Shown here piece by piece: positions 15,645 through 24,685 of a stretch of DNA of 64,000 nucleotides. Made by a program: the position numbers and the translations under genes. Each line of letters opens with the position of its first letter. Positions within the stretch are counted from its first letter, which is position 1. The notes under the pieces are model-generated. The model worked only from the letters and a program-made list of their open reading frames with translations. It searched no databases and was not told the origin of the DNA. This DNA comes from Fibrobacter sp. UWR4. GTDB taxonomy: Bacteria > Fibrobacterota > Fibrobacteria > Fibrobacterales > Fibrobacteraceae. The stretch spans positions 1-64,000 of the forward strand of contig NZ_QGDU01000006.1 of assembly GCF_003149045.1 (NCBI RefSeq). Direction: 5' to 3'.

Positions 15645-16679
15645 TTATTCCCGATATTCGTAGAGATAATAATTACCTTCGCTCTTCGTCAAGTCGGAGC
15701 TTGCCAATGTCCAGACATCAGGCGTTCCGCTGCGGTATTCCACCTGGATTTTTACATCGGAACCGGACTGCAGAATTTCCTGAGGAACTTCCCAGAAGTT
15801 TTCTGCACCGCTGAAGATTTTAAGTTCCTGACCGTTCATGGAAATGCTTTTCACAGCATCTTTCGGGTTGCGAACTTGCACTACGCTCCAGTAGGCGCTG
15901 GCCCCCTCCTTTACCCAGATGCTGGTGGAGTCATCCCAGACGCCTTCAACGCCTTCGCAGGAGACGAATTCCCATTCGCCGTAATAGCGGCCCACCGTAA
16001 TGCCCATGATATCGCTGGCTGGCGCGCCGCCCAAGTCCACACCGCAGCTTTCATCGGGACAACGGTCCGTAATGCGAACCGTCACACGTTTCCAGCCTTC
16101 AGGCGTCTTCGCCTTTACACGAACGCAACCTCCGCAGGCAAGGCCCCCGTTCCAGGGCCCTTTATCGTCCCCGCTGGAGACGTTCACATGGATTGCAGCA
16201 TAATACTGAATGTTGGTCTGGCCATAATTGCAGGCGCCACCCAGGCTAGTTTCCTTTTCCGTAATGCTGCCGTAGGTTGTAATGGAACCCTTACCGCCAA
16301 TTTCCGTAAGAACAGGATCTTGAGCCGTATAGCTGTCGCAGCCCTTGCATTCGCCATCGGCATCGTCAAAATACCAGGCGTCGGATTCGCTCGCGGAACT
16401 TTCGGGAGATTCCGCCGCGGAAGAACTTGCAGGTGCAATCGCAACGCTGGAAGAACTGACAAATTCCGCCGCTGAACTTGCTGGAATCGCAGACGAACAG
16501 GAGGATTTCGCTTCGGAACTGGAAGATTTTACAGTTAAACTGGATGAACTTTTTGCAACTACGGAGGAACTGGATTCTGCATCCACAGAACTAGGCGCAC
16601 TAGAAGTACTATCGGAACTGCAGCCCACCATCAAGGCAGCCACTATTCCAGCAATTCCTAGCCCACGCATAAAATGCAT
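15645..16679 (-). CDS. Expansin-like lipoprotein
   Basis: A 344-aa secreted lipoprotein predicted to bind and loosen cellulose without hydrolysis. A lipobox (MVGC) is followed by a ~85-residue poly-serine linker. The expansin double-psi beta-barrel then begins near residue 115: ACNYGQTNIQYYAAIHVN, LACGGCVRVKA, VRITDRCP and the conserved Asp strand VDLGGAPASDIMGITVGRYYGEW. The C-terminal part resembles the second, cellulose-binding expansin domain (WSVVQVRNPKDAVKSISMNG). The frame is open to a TTG at 16691; ATG at 16679 is used, 5 nt after the upstream stop. It is the last gene of a three-gene unit with two Bat-type proteins. Confidence 0.88.
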   Translation of the reverse strand: MHFMRGLGIAGIVAALMVGCSSDSTSSAPSSVDAESSSSVVAKSSSSLTVKSSSSEAKSSCSSAIPASSAAEFVSSSSVAIAPASSSAAESPESSASESDAWYFDDADGECKGCDSYTAQDPVLTEIGGKGSITTYGSITEKETSLGGACNYGQTNIQYYAAIHVNVSSGDDKGPWNGGLACGGCVRVKAKTPEGWKRVTVRITDRCPDESCGVDLGGAPASDIMGITVGRYYGEWEFVSCEGVEGVWDDSTSIWVKEGASAYWSVVQVRNPKDAVKSISMNGQELKIFSGAENFWEVPQEILQSGSDVKIQVEYRSGTPDVWTLASSDLTKSEGNYYLYEYRE

Positions 16680-16684
16680 TCGAG

Positions 16685-17338
16685 TTACCAATCCTTAGCA
16701 GGTCTTGCCTGACCGCGAATGGGCTTCCAGGGTTTGCGTTCGCCATTCTGTTCGTCAAAATCCTTCAGCAGCTGGGCAGCATCTTCCGGACTCATCATGG
16801 CAGGAGTTTCATCCGGCTGCTGGTCATCACCCTGACTGTCGCTGGACTGATCCTGAGGTTGCTCAGGCTGTGGCTGCTGATCTGCGCCCCCATTGGAATC
16901 AGAGCTCTGATTGTCGCTCTGGCTAGAACTGCTTTCGCCAGAATTCTGGTCCTGCTGATTTTGATCCTGCGGGTCCTTGTTCTGGTCTTGATTGTCCTTG
17001 TTCTGGTCCTGATTCTGATCTTTATTTTGATCCTGGTTCTGATCGTTATTCTGGTCCTGGTTAGGATCATTCTTCTTATTTTCGTTCTTCTGCTCGTCCT
17101 TGGCTTCCTTAATACGGTCCAGGAGCATTTGCAGTTTCTGATCATTAGGATAATACTGCAAGCCTTCGTTACAAGTAATTTCTGCAGTAGGCAAGCGGTT
17201 TTCGATATACTGGAAAGCAGCATCGCTGTAATAAGCGCTAGCGGACTTAGGAGCCGCAAAAGCCATCCCCGCACAGAGCAAAGCGAATACGACAACGACT
17301 GGATTCTTCACTGCGTTCAGAATGACACTATGGAGCAT
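16685..17338 (-). CDS. Bat-type protein with QDQN repeats
   Basis: A 217-aa exported protein. A signal sequence and a short TPR-like part (to ~80) precede a long Asn/Gln/Asp/Lys-rich tract built on QDQN and KDQN units (~90-145) and a Ser/Gln-rich segment. The C-terminus (MSPEDAAQLLKDFDEQNGE) resembles the end of BatC/BatE-type proteins of Bat operons. The start ATG overlaps the upstream stop as TAATG with GGAGG ahead. A 26-bp palindromic repeat lies directly after the start, so residues ~5-12 (VILNAVKN) of the signal peptide are repeat-encoded; the original start may have been further in. Confidence 0.72.
   Translation of the reverse strand: MLHSVILNAVKNPVVVVFALLCAGMAFAAPKSASAYYSDAAFQYIENRLPTAEITCNEGLQYYPNDQKLQMLLDRIKEAKDEQKNENKKNDPNQDQNNDQNQDQNKDQNQDQNKDNQDQNKDPQDQNQQDQNSGESSSSQSDNQSSDSNGGADQQPQPEQPQDQSSDSQGDDQQPDETPAMMSPEDAAQLLKDFDEQNGERKPWKPIRGQARPAKDW
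16930..17080 (-). repeat. Low-complexity tract encoding (Q/N/K)DQN units
   Basis: Degenerate 12-bp units on a CAGGACCAGAAT theme, prone to slippage, encode the Gln/Asp/Asn-rich linker of the Bat-type protein. A shorter cousin (KDQNQNQDNDQK) is in the upstream TPR gene. Confidence 0.75.
17301..17326 (-). repeat. 26-bp palindromic repeat in a signal peptide
   Basis: Plus-strand ends GGATTC and CAGAATGAC with centre TTCACTGCGTT. In the gene's frame it reads VILNAVKNP, directly behind the start codon. Confidence 0.85.
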
Positions 17339-18087
17339 TAGATTACCTCCAGATCGTTGTCGGTGTTGCTGGCGTCAATCTTTGCCTTGGGCTTACGTCC
17401 GGCCTTGATTTCGATGACGTCATCCATGCGCTGCACATAGGAATTCAGCTGACCTGCGGTTTCGTCCTCGGCAATGATATTTTCCAGAACGGACTTGGCT
17501 TCTTCGTACTTGCCATCCTTACTGAGTTGGAGGGCGCGAGCCAGGGCTTCCTTGGCCTTTTCGCTTAAAGGCGGCTGCTTCTGGTCGTTATCCTGATTCT
17601 GGTTCTGGTCCTTGTTTTCCTTCTGCTTGTCGATTTCTTCCTTCAGCTTGCGCTGGACTATTTCCACATTCTTCTTGGCGTTTTCAAAATCCTCGTTCAG
17701 ATCAATCGCCTTCTTCAGATAGGCAACGGATTCTCGCCAGGCTGCAATACGTTCACTCGGTTCACTAGCCTTTTCTCCCACGCGGAAATGGGTATTGGCA
17801 AGATTATAGGCGGCCTTTGCAGCCAGCTTCTTATCCGGCATGCGAACAGCACTTTCCAATTCCTTCTTGGCTTCCTCATAATTGCCAAGCTTGTATTGGC
17901 AAGTACCGATGTTATAGAACAGAATAGGTTCAGCCGGCTCCGCCTCGCGGGCCTTCATATACTTTTCAAGAGCGCCGGCATAATCGCCTGCGGCAAACAA
18001 CTTATTCCCATCGTTAATGGGGCGGGCAAAAGAGGCCATAGCCGCCATCAGCACCACAACAAAAACTTTAGAACTCGATAAACGCAT
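17338..18087 (-). CDS. TPR protein, BatE/BatC-like
   Basis: A 249-aa exported TPR protein with a signal sequence (VVVLMAAMASFA), then repeats such as NDGNKLFAAGDYAGALEKYMKA, ILFYNIGTCQYKLGNYEEAKK and AAYNLANTHFRVGE. A helical LKKAIDLNEDFENAKKNVE motif and a Lys/Gln/Asn-rich linker follow. The layout is that of TPR members of Bat operons, taken to scaffold envelope complexes with BatA/BatB. ATG at 18087 is preferred over TTG at 18102 because it leaves a normal signal peptide. Coupled to the downstream gene by a TAATG overlap; no batA/batB lies next to it. Confidence 0.78.
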   Translation of the reverse strand: MRLSSSKVFVVVLMAAMASFARPINDGNKLFAAGDYAGALEKYMKAREAEPAEPILFYNIGTCQYKLGNYEEAKKELESAVRMPDKKLAAKAAYNLANTHFRVGEKASEPSERIAAWRESVAYLKKAIDLNEDFENAKKNVEIVQRKLKEEIDKQKENKDQNQNQDNDQKQPPLSEKAKEALARALQLSKDGKYEEAKSVLENIIAEDETAGQLNSYVQRMDDVIEIKAGRKPKAKIDASNTDNDLEVI

Positions 18088-18147
18088 AATCAGATCTTTC
18101 AAACTTTTCTGCCCGTCAATATATGAAATTTCAACTTTTGAGAGTAC

Positions 18148-19734
18148 TTACTGGGGGTAGGCCACAATGTATTTTCCAAAGTTTTGCACACCATAACCCT
18201 TCCGTTCCATCCGATTCAGGCGATCACCCTTATTTTCCAGAAGATATACGGAACGACCATCCGCCAGATTCTCATTAAAGGTAAACTCATATTTGTCAAA
18301 ACGATGGACATACAGGAATGCGCTGGGGAAATTGGTATAAGCCACCGTGGACAAATAGGAATTCAAATCCACCTGGCCATAAAAAAGTACACGAGTGTAA
18401 TTCACGTTGGGATCCACATACAGTTTCGTTCCCGCAGGCATCTTGGACTGGGCAAAGGCTATGGCCTCCCCCACACCTTCGCAAAAATGTTCACCGATGC
18501 GATCCTTATAAGTGGTAAAGTATTCCCTTTCAAAATTTGCAAAGCAAAGCAGATAAGCCACAAGCGGAATCACAATGGTCCTAGGGTGAATAAAATTGAA
18601 GGTCAAGAGGATTCCCTGGGCGGCCATCATGATGGCCGGGATAAAGAAAAGATTCACACGATTCACATTCACATTAATAAGAATCCCGATCATAAAGCCT
18701 GCAATGAGCCAGACCATCAGGAAGAATGAAAGCCCTACACGTCGGGCAATCACATCACGGACTGCGTGATACATGTTCAACACAAGTCCCACAAATACAA
18801 AAGGCAAGGTGAAGGAATAAAACAGGCCGTGACCTTCCATATAGTTCCAGGGTAGTCCATCGGACTGATTTTTCAGAATGTTCCAGAAGTTCATGAAATT
18901 TTCCGGAATCTTCTCGAAGGAAATCTCACTATCGCGGAAATACACCAACTTGGGAATGCTCATGAAAGGCAGGCAAATTTCAGAAATCACATTCTTGTTC
19001 ACCAGCAGGAATAAAAGCAAGGGCAAGGCAAGAGCCGCCAGCACCCCGAGGGAAATCCATGTATAGCGATTGTTGCCGATGGATTTTGTCCACAGGCCAT
19101 AAGCCACGCTCATTAGAATTATAAAGGGAACTACCGCCCAGATGGTTGCGTAGGCATAAAGGGACAATCCATAAAATGCAGCCGCTGGAATAAGGAACTT
19201 CGGCTTAGACATTCCCTTCACGAAAAAGAACATCCCGAACAGAACAAAGCCAGGCGCCATGTTGGATTCCAGGGCCCAGCGGGAAAGCATCACATGCCAT
19301 GGAGAAATAGCCAGCAAAAGCATGGCACCCACAGCAGTTTTCTCATTGTAAAAGCGACGGACCATAAAGTACACCGCCACCAGGGAGAGGAGGCCTACTA
19401 AAACCATGGGCAGCCGGATAGTCCACACATGAAGTCCAAAGACCGCAACAAACGGAATCATCAAGTAGGATTCCAGGGCATTCATACCGGAGCCCCATGC
19501 AGTCAGATACACCGGCAGGCGATAGCCATAGGAATCGGCGGCATGATGGAGCAACGTAAAGGCGTTGTATCCTGCGAAAGCTTCGTCCTGATTGATATCG
19601 CCTGGAACAGAGCCGAACATATAGAAGCGGGCATAGACGCCAAGAACCAGCACCAACCAGAAAACCGGACGGGTGCGGAGATTGCACTTCAGCCAGCCAG
19701 CGACTTGCAACAGGACGGGAACGACTTTCTGCAT
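18148..19734 (-). CDS. Glycosyltransferase family 39-type membrane protein
   Basis: A 528-aa polytopic protein with about ten hydrophobic helices and the GT-C fold layout of dolichyl-phosphate-mannose/ArnT-type transferases. The first outer loop has the acidic motif GDINQDEAFAGYNAF, where catalytic Asp/Glu residues lie in GT39/GT83 enzymes. It probably transfers a sugar from a polyprenyl-phosphate donor to an envelope acceptor; donor and acceptor cannot be read from the sequence. The start has AAGGA upstream and lies 2 nt after the stop of the next GT-C gene, so both are in one operon with the M18 peptidase gene. Confidence 0.85.
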   Translation of the reverse strand: MQKVVPVLLQVAGWLKCNLRTRPVFWLVLVLGVYARFYMFGSVPGDINQDEAFAGYNAFTLLHHAADSYGYRLPVYLTAWGSGMNALESYLMIPFVAVFGLHVWTIRLPMVLVGLLSLVAVYFMVRRFYNEKTAVGAMLLLAISPWHVMLSRWALESNMAPGFVLFGMFFFVKGMSKPKFLIPAAAFYGLSLYAYATIWAVVPFIILMSVAYGLWTKSIGNNRYTWISLGVLAALALPLLLFLLVNKNVISEICLPFMSIPKLVYFRDSEISFEKIPENFMNFWNILKNQSDGLPWNYMEGHGLFYSFTLPFVFVGLVLNMYHAVRDVIARRVGLSFFLMVWLIAGFMIGILINVNVNRVNLFFIPAIMMAAQGILLTFNFIHPRTIVIPLVAYLLCFANFEREYFTTYKDRIGEHFCEGVGEAIAFAQSKMPAGTKLYVDPNVNYTRVLFYGQVDLNSYLSTVAYTNFPSAFLYVHRFDKYEFTFNENLADGRSVYLLENKGDRLNRMERKGYGVQNFGKYIVAYPQ

Positions 19735-19736
19735 TC

Positions 19737-21476
19737 TTATTCCTTCTTTGTCACCACAATATTCAGCCAGTCCGCGTGATCGTAGGAATTGTCTCCATCA
19801 GGATCAGCCTTCAGGATAATCACAGGATGGCCAGCCACATTGGCGCTACCTCTTTGCGCGCCCTTATTGCCGTAGACCATACCGCTCTGCCACAAGGTTT
19901 CTCCATTAGGAGTTTCCACGCTAAACCTCACGGAACCGCCTCCACCGCTTTCATCATCGATGGCCACCACGAATTCCATGGACTCCGCATTTTCAGGAAG
20001 CTTGAAGAACAGCTCAGAAGCGGCATGGGTACCAATGCCCTTTTCAAACTGCTGTCCCTTTACCGTCAGGGTATTTCCATCTACAGAGCGGTTCATCCTG
20101 GGAGAGCCATACTGCTGAGTATAATGGTCCATACGCAAGTCTGTCAGGAAAAACTGATTGTCTTTCAGGTCCACCTTCAAGGGCATCAGTCCGGATATTT
20201 CGCTGGCAAGAATGGGCAGCAACAAAACGCCCATGGCAACGTAAGGAGTGAAGTGCGGGAACGGTACCGCCTTCAGCTTTTCAATAACGAAGGGGAACGC
20301 CTTAGGCGCAAAGTTGTTGACGATAGCCGCCGCAAATCCAACCACCGCGATTCCGGAAACCCAAGTCCAGAGATCCGCACCCTTGAAGCCGTTGATCATG
20401 GAAATATTCATGGCACAGACCGCTGTAATCAGGATGCACCACAACCAGGCCTTTTTCATGTGGAGAATCATCCACACGCAAACAAAAGGCACGGCATAAA
20501 TCAGGTAACGTTCGTGCATGCCCGGCAACAGCAGGAAGAACGCAAACGCATTCCAGGAGGCCAGTTCAAAAGTCCTGCGCAGGGACTTTGCGAAGAAGGC
20601 ACATTTCAGCACGTATGCAGAAACAATCACGAAAAGAATTTTTCCAAGCCAGGTAGGTGCCAGCAGGAAACCGATTCCATCGCCAGAAAGTCCAAGCAGA
20701 GGCAACGTATCCCTGCTGGTATTTCCCACCAGGAACATCCACAAGTTCGCAGCATTATAGGTAGAGTATGGATACTGTTCCGTAGTGTCCAGATAAGCGT
20801 GAGTCAGCATGCCGGACAAGTTACCCGCAAGCAGGAACGGCAGGAATACCAGCACAATGGCAATTGCCATCAGAGGGAGGCCGCGCCAGGATGTTTTGTA
20901 ACGGCGTAGGAACAATCCTCCGAAAATAGGCAGCAGTAAAATCATCTGGAACTTGGCAAGCAATGCCAACGCAAAGAACATGGAGGCATACTTGATCTTG
21001 CTTCGGAAATGAATGCAGTACAAGGCCGCAATGCCAAACATGCAGGGGAACAAATCCACCTGCCCCCACACAGGTCCATCCAAAAGCAACGCCGGGTTCA
21101 AGGCCACAAAGGCAAGAGCCAGGTGGGCGTCGCGACTTTCCAGCTTAAAGCGGGCAACCATACGGCTCGCAAAATCCGTAAGGCCTACATGAGCAAAATA
21201 CACCGGCCACAGGCAGAAGAACTTCAGCAGAGTTCCCTTCTCGATGGGGAGGTTAAACAGGTTATGAATCTGCGCCACCACCCAGAGCCAGAACACATAC
21301 AGCGGCGGATAATTTCCATTAAAATGCTCAAGGCCATTGTTGGCCAGCTGTTTCACCCAGTTAGCCCAATAACCTTGGTCACCCGCAAAAGCGGACGCCT
21401 GAGTACAGAACAGATTTGCCAGAAGGCAAATGACGCCCCACATCAAAAAATATTTCGTAGCCTGCGACTTTTTCAA
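19737..21476 (-). CDS. GT-C glycosyltransferase fused to an NPCBM-like domain
   Basis: A 579-aa protein with two parts. Residues ~1-430 are a multi-helix GT-C-type transferase resembling bacterial mannosyltransferase-like proteins (NGNYPPLYVFWLWVV, NPALLLDGPVWGQVDLFP, LLPGMHERYLIYAVPF). Residues ~445-575 look like an NPCBM module (FEKGIGTHAASELFFKLP, then VAIDDESGGGGSVRFSVE and ADWLNIVV), a carbohydrate-binding beta-sandwich usually found in glycosidases. The fusion would present the module on the outer face of the inner membrane, where it might hold the acceptor or nascent glycan; that is inference. It is 18 nt from the upstream M18 gene. Confidence 0.83.
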   Translation of the reverse strand: MKKSQATKYFLMWGVICLLANLFCTQASAFAGDQGYWANWVKQLANNGLEHFNGNYPPLYVFWLWVVAQIHNLFNLPIEKGTLLKFFCLWPVYFAHVGLTDFASRMVARFKLESRDAHLALAFVALNPALLLDGPVWGQVDLFPCMFGIAALYCIHFRSKIKYASMFFALALLAKFQMILLLPIFGGLFLRRYKTSWRGLPLMAIAIVLVFLPFLLAGNLSGMLTHAYLDTTEQYPYSTYNAANLWMFLVGNTSRDTLPLLGLSGDGIGFLLAPTWLGKILFVIVSAYVLKCAFFAKSLRRTFELASWNAFAFFLLLPGMHERYLIYAVPFVCVWMILHMKKAWLWCILITAVCAMNISMINGFKGADLWTWVSGIAVVGFAAAIVNNFAPKAFPFVIEKLKAVPFPHFTPYVAMGVLLLPILASEISGLMPLKVDLKDNQFFLTDLRMDHYTQQYGSPRMNRSVDGNTLTVKGQQFEKGIGTHAASELFFKLPENAESMEFVVAIDDESGGGGSVRFSVETPNGETLWQSGMVYGNKGAQRGSANVAGHPVIILKADPDGDNSYDHADWLNIVVTKKE

Positions 21477-21494
21477 AATAAACCTAGACCTTGA

Positions 21495-22694
21495 TTACAC
21501 AAAAAATTTCTTCAGGACCAGAATCATATCTTCATGATCCTTCGCAGCCATCATTTCACGGATGCTATGCATGCTGAGCATGGGTTCACCAATATCCACT
21601 GTAGGAATTCCAAGGCTTGCGGAGATGGTAGGCCCCACCGTAGAACCGCAGGGCATATCGTTACGGGCGATAAACGTCTGGCAAGGCACTCCCGAATTTT
21701 TGCAGAGCAGCTTGAAGTTTGCGGAACTGACCACATCGCTGGCATAGCGTTTCTGGGAATTACTCTTGAGGACAACGCCACCGCCTAAAACAGGACCGTG
21801 GTTAGATTCGTGCTTCTGCGGGAAATTAGGATGAACCGCATGAGCCATATCGATGGACAATGCCAGAGATTCACCCAGTGCAGCAGACAGACCTGCAGTA
21901 GAGCCACATGCATCATTCCACACCTGTTCCAGGACTACCTGCAGGAAGTTTCCACCAGCACCTTCGCGAGTGACAGAACCCACTTCCTCGTTGTTCATAA
22001 AGGCAGCCACAATGAAATCATTTTCCAGCGATTTAGAAGCAAGCAGTGCTTCCGCAATGGCATGGCAGCTGCTCAAGTTGTCCAAGCGTCCGGAATAAAT
22101 CCACTCGTCATTAAAGCCGCCCTTATTGGCCGCCTGACCATCAAAGAGCTGCACGTCAAAATCCAGAAGCTGTTCGTCTGTCCCCAGTTCAGCCTTGAGC
22201 ACATCGACAAACTTCTTTTCACCCGCAGCACTCCAGAGCGCATCCAGGTCCGTCTGAGGATTGACCGTCAGGCCATCCTGGTTCACACCGCGGTTCAGAT
22301 GAATCGCAAGTTGGGGAATCCTGAACAACTTCTGGCCACGGATCAGTTTCGTATGCACCTGGCCATTACGTTCAAAGGCCAGCATACCCGCATAGCCCAG
22401 GTCACGATCCAGCCAGCTGGTATAGAGCAGACCTCCATAAGTTTCCACATGAAGTTTATTCACGCCGGAACTTGCCTTGTCTGGATTGGGGGAAATTTTC
22501 AATGCCGGGAAATCCGTATGGGCCAAGGCAATACGGAACCTTGAATCCCGAGTCGCCTTTTTAGGGAAACGAACCGCAATCAACGCCCCATTACGTTCAA
22601 AAAGTTGGGCGTCACAGTCCAACAAAGCCTTCTTTAGGCAGTCTACAGTATGGTAGGGTGTTACGGAATGATCCAAAAAATCGAAAAATTTCAT
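21495..22694 (-). CDS. apeB: M18 family aminopeptidase
   Basis: A 399-aa metallo-aminopeptidase of family M18 (aspartyl aminopeptidase type), cytoplasmic, removing N-terminal residues from peptides. Zinc-ligand motifs are present: ALAHTDFPAL near residue 58, FMNNEEVGSVTREGAG (the glutamates), LSIDMAHAVHP and, towards the end, the last His in PMLSMHSIREM. Length is near the family's ~430. The ATG at 22694 has GGAG 5 nt upstream. It heads an operon with two GT-C transferases, an association with no obvious metabolic link. Confidence 0.92.
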   Translation of the reverse strand: MKFFDFLDHSVTPYHTVDCLKKALLDCDAQLFERNGALIAVRFPKKATRDSRFRIALAHTDFPALKISPNPDKASSGVNKLHVETYGGLLYTSWLDRDLGYAGMLAFERNGQVHTKLIRGQKLFRIPQLAIHLNRGVNQDGLTVNPQTDLDALWSAAGEKKFVDVLKAELGTDEQLLDFDVQLFDGQAANKGGFNDEWIYSGRLDNLSSCHAIAEALLASKSLENDFIVAAFMNNEEVGSVTREGAGGNFLQVVLEQVWNDACGSTAGLSAALGESLALSIDMAHAVHPNFPQKHESNHGPVLGGGVVLKSNSQKRYASDVVSSANFKLLCKNSGVPCQTFIARNDMPCGSTVGPTISASLGIPTVDIGEPMLSMHSIREMMAAKDHEDMILVLKKFFV

Positions 22695-22795
22695 AAAGTC
22701 TCCGGCCTTTCGAACCCCAAAATAGAAATATGCAACAGTACAACGTTTTTCAACACCATTTTTAGGGGGCCTCCGTAAAAGTAAATAAATATTTA

Positions 22796-22808
22796 TATAT
22801 TTCTTACC
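22796..22808 (+). promoter_or_regulatory. -10-like TATATT, leaderless start of the MCE gene
   Basis: TATATT at 22796-22801, then 7 nt (TCTTACC), then ATG at 22809; no Shine-Dalgarno sequence. Confidence 0.5.
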
Positions 22809-23837
22809 ATGGCATTTAAACCTCTAAAACGCATTAACTGGATGGAAATTTCCGGCCTCCTGGTCGGCGTGTTTCTTACCGTTGCCGTTATGGTGTTTGC
22901 CATCGTTCTTTACGCAAAGTTATTCTCCACCGGCATGATCGGCGTGGAAGAATATAGACTCCACAGTACCTTCGAAAAGGCATTCGGCCTCCGTCCGGGC
23001 ACCCGTGTCCAGATTAGCGGTGTGGACATTGGCCAGATTGGCGAAGTGGAAGTGGAAGGCGACGGCGTTTTTATTGAATTTATTATCCGCAAGCAGTACC
23101 AGCCCTGGATTACAGATAGCGCCAAGGTGTTCGCCATCCGTGACCAGAACATGATTTCGGCCCGAGTCATCAACATTGATGTCCGTCGCGGGAAAGGCCG
23201 TATTCTGGAAGATGGAGACTTCCTTCCTCCTGGACAGGCTCAGGATATCGAAACCGTTCTTGAAACCGCAAACATCCTGCTGGGCCGTGTAAACACGCTG
23301 GTCGATGCAGCAGACTCCCTGCTGACCATGGCGATGGACACAGGTACCACCATCGGCGCCATGTTCGGTTCCCGCGCCCTTTACGACAACCTGAACCGCC
23401 AGCTGAACCGTATCGACGACATGACCTACGTAGGCAAGAGGGTTCTGTTCCAGACCGCAACCATCATGGACACCCTCCAGGTCCAGATGCCCATGCTGCT
23501 GGGCAAGGTGGACGTTATCACGGATGACGTAGGCGGTCTAGTCACAGAACTTAAGCCGCTCCCCCAGAAGGTGGACAACCTCATGGGCAATGTGGAAGGA
23601 CTCATGGACAACGTCGGTGGCCTTATGGGCAAACTGGACGCATCCCTCGGAAAGGCTGACAATATGCTCAAGGAAGTGGGTGAACTTACTTCCGGTCTGG
23701 GCGACTTCATGGAAGCCACCGAACAGACTCTCCAGAGCGCAGACGACTTGATGAACGGACTCTCCAGCATGTGGATCATCCGCAGGTCCTTGCCTAACAA
23801 GGATTCCGTTCCCTTCATGGTGGAGACCCTATGGTAA
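22809..23837 (+). CDS. MlaD/MCE domain protein
   Basis: A 342-aa inner-membrane-anchored protein for lipid transport across the periplasm, as known for MlaD/MCE proteins. One N-terminal helix (~15-38) is followed by an MCE domain (~45-125: LRPGTRVQISGVDIGQIGEVEV), then a long helical region with repeated LMxNVxGLM heptad-like units, typical of tube- or needle-forming MCE proteins. The matching MlaE permease and MlaF ATPase are not in this window. It overlaps the next gene by 7 bp, so the two are translated together. Confidence 0.9.
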   Translation: MAFKPLKRINWMEISGLLVGVFLTVAVMVFAIVLYAKLFSTGMIGVEEYRLHSTFEKAFGLRPGTRVQISGVDIGQIGEVEVEGDGVFIEFIIRKQYQPWITDSAKVFAIRDQNMISARVINIDVRRGKGRILEDGDFLPPGQAQDIETVLETANILLGRVNTLVDAADSLLTMAMDTGTTIGAMFGSRALYDNLNRQLNRIDDMTYVGKRVLFQTATIMDTLQVQMPMLLGKVDVITDDVGGLVTELKPLPQKVDNLMGNVEGLMDNVGGLMGKLDASLGKADNMLKEVGELTSGLGDFMEATEQTLQSADDLMNGLSSMWIIRRSLPNKDSVPFMVETLW

Positions 23838-24619
23838 TCCGCCTACCCAAGATTAGCGTGCTCGCTATGGCAGCAACGATGGCTCTCTCCGCCACCACCG
23901 ACGTGATGGCATCCGAGTCAGGCATTTTGTCTTACAGAGCGCAGAATTCCTTTAACGCAGGGAGATTCGCCCGTGGCTACGGCCAGCTGGAACGAGCCCT
24001 ACTCGCCAGCCGCAAGGAAGCAGACCTTGTTTCCGAAGGCCGAGTGCTTCTCGCCATGGCTCAGATCCGTACCATGAGCCTTGATCTTGACCTGGCGGAT
24101 TCCCTGGTCGCCACAGTCCGCGAAGACATTCTGGACAAGAGCACCAAGGTCCTCCTGGGTAAAGTGAAGATGTCCATCGCCAACGAAAGAGGCAACTACA
24201 AGGATGCCGCCAGCATCTGTTCCTCCTTCGACAAGGATGTCATTTCCAAGGCGGAGGAATCCACCCAGGCAGCATTCTACGGCGAATGCGCCATTGCCCA
24301 GGCAGCCACTCACAAGGATGCCGAAGAATCCCTGAAGATGGCAGGCAAGCGATCCGACAAGAGTGGCGGTTTCTACGCATTTACTGCAGCCCGCGTTGCA
24401 GAACTGAACGGCAATGCGAACGAAGCGGATTCCCTGTACAAGGTTGCAGAAAAGAAAGCCATTGAAGGCAACAAGCCCTACAATACCGCAACCATTCTCT
24501 ACATCCGTTCCAACCTGAAGACCACCTCCAAGGACGAAGCGGAAGACTTGAAGATGCGTTGCAAGAATGCATTCGACCTTATGGGGCTACCCAACAACGC
24601 CAAGCGCTGCGCTGAATAA
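23831..24619 (+). CDS. Periplasmic TPR-like protein, MCE partner
   Basis: A 262-aa protein with a signal peptide (IRLPKISVLAMAATMALSATTDVMA) and a helical-repeat body resembling degenerate TPRs (FNAGRFARGYGQLERALL, ARVAELNGNANEADSLYKVAEKK). I recognise no family. GGAG lies 5 nt before the ATG, and the start overlaps the MCE stop, so a role in the same lipid-transport assembly is inferred. A strong terminator follows. Confidence 0.75.
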   Translation: MVIRLPKISVLAMAATMALSATTDVMASESGILSYRAQNSFNAGRFARGYGQLERALLASRKEADLVSEGRVLLAMAQIRTMSLDLDLADSLVATVREDILDKSTKVLLGKVKMSIANERGNYKDAASICSSFDKDVISKAEESTQAAFYGECAIAQAATHKDAEESLKMAGKRSDKSGGFYAFTAARVAELNGNANEADSLYKVAEKKAIEGNKPYNTATILYIRSNLKTTSKDEAEDLKMRCKNAFDLMGLPNNAKRCAE

Positions 24620-24640
24620 TTTCTTCTATCATTTTGAGAC

Positions 24641-24672
24641 AAAAAAAGCCTTCCCGTTGGGAAGGCTTTAAA
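24641..24672. terminator. Bidirectional terminator
   Basis: AGCCTTCCC/GGGAAGGCT stem with a tight loop (24648-24668), an A-run on the left and TTT on the right. It serves the MCE unit and the convergent ispA-dxs operon. Confidence 0.88.
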
Positions 24673-24685
24673 AATGTCCGTGTTT

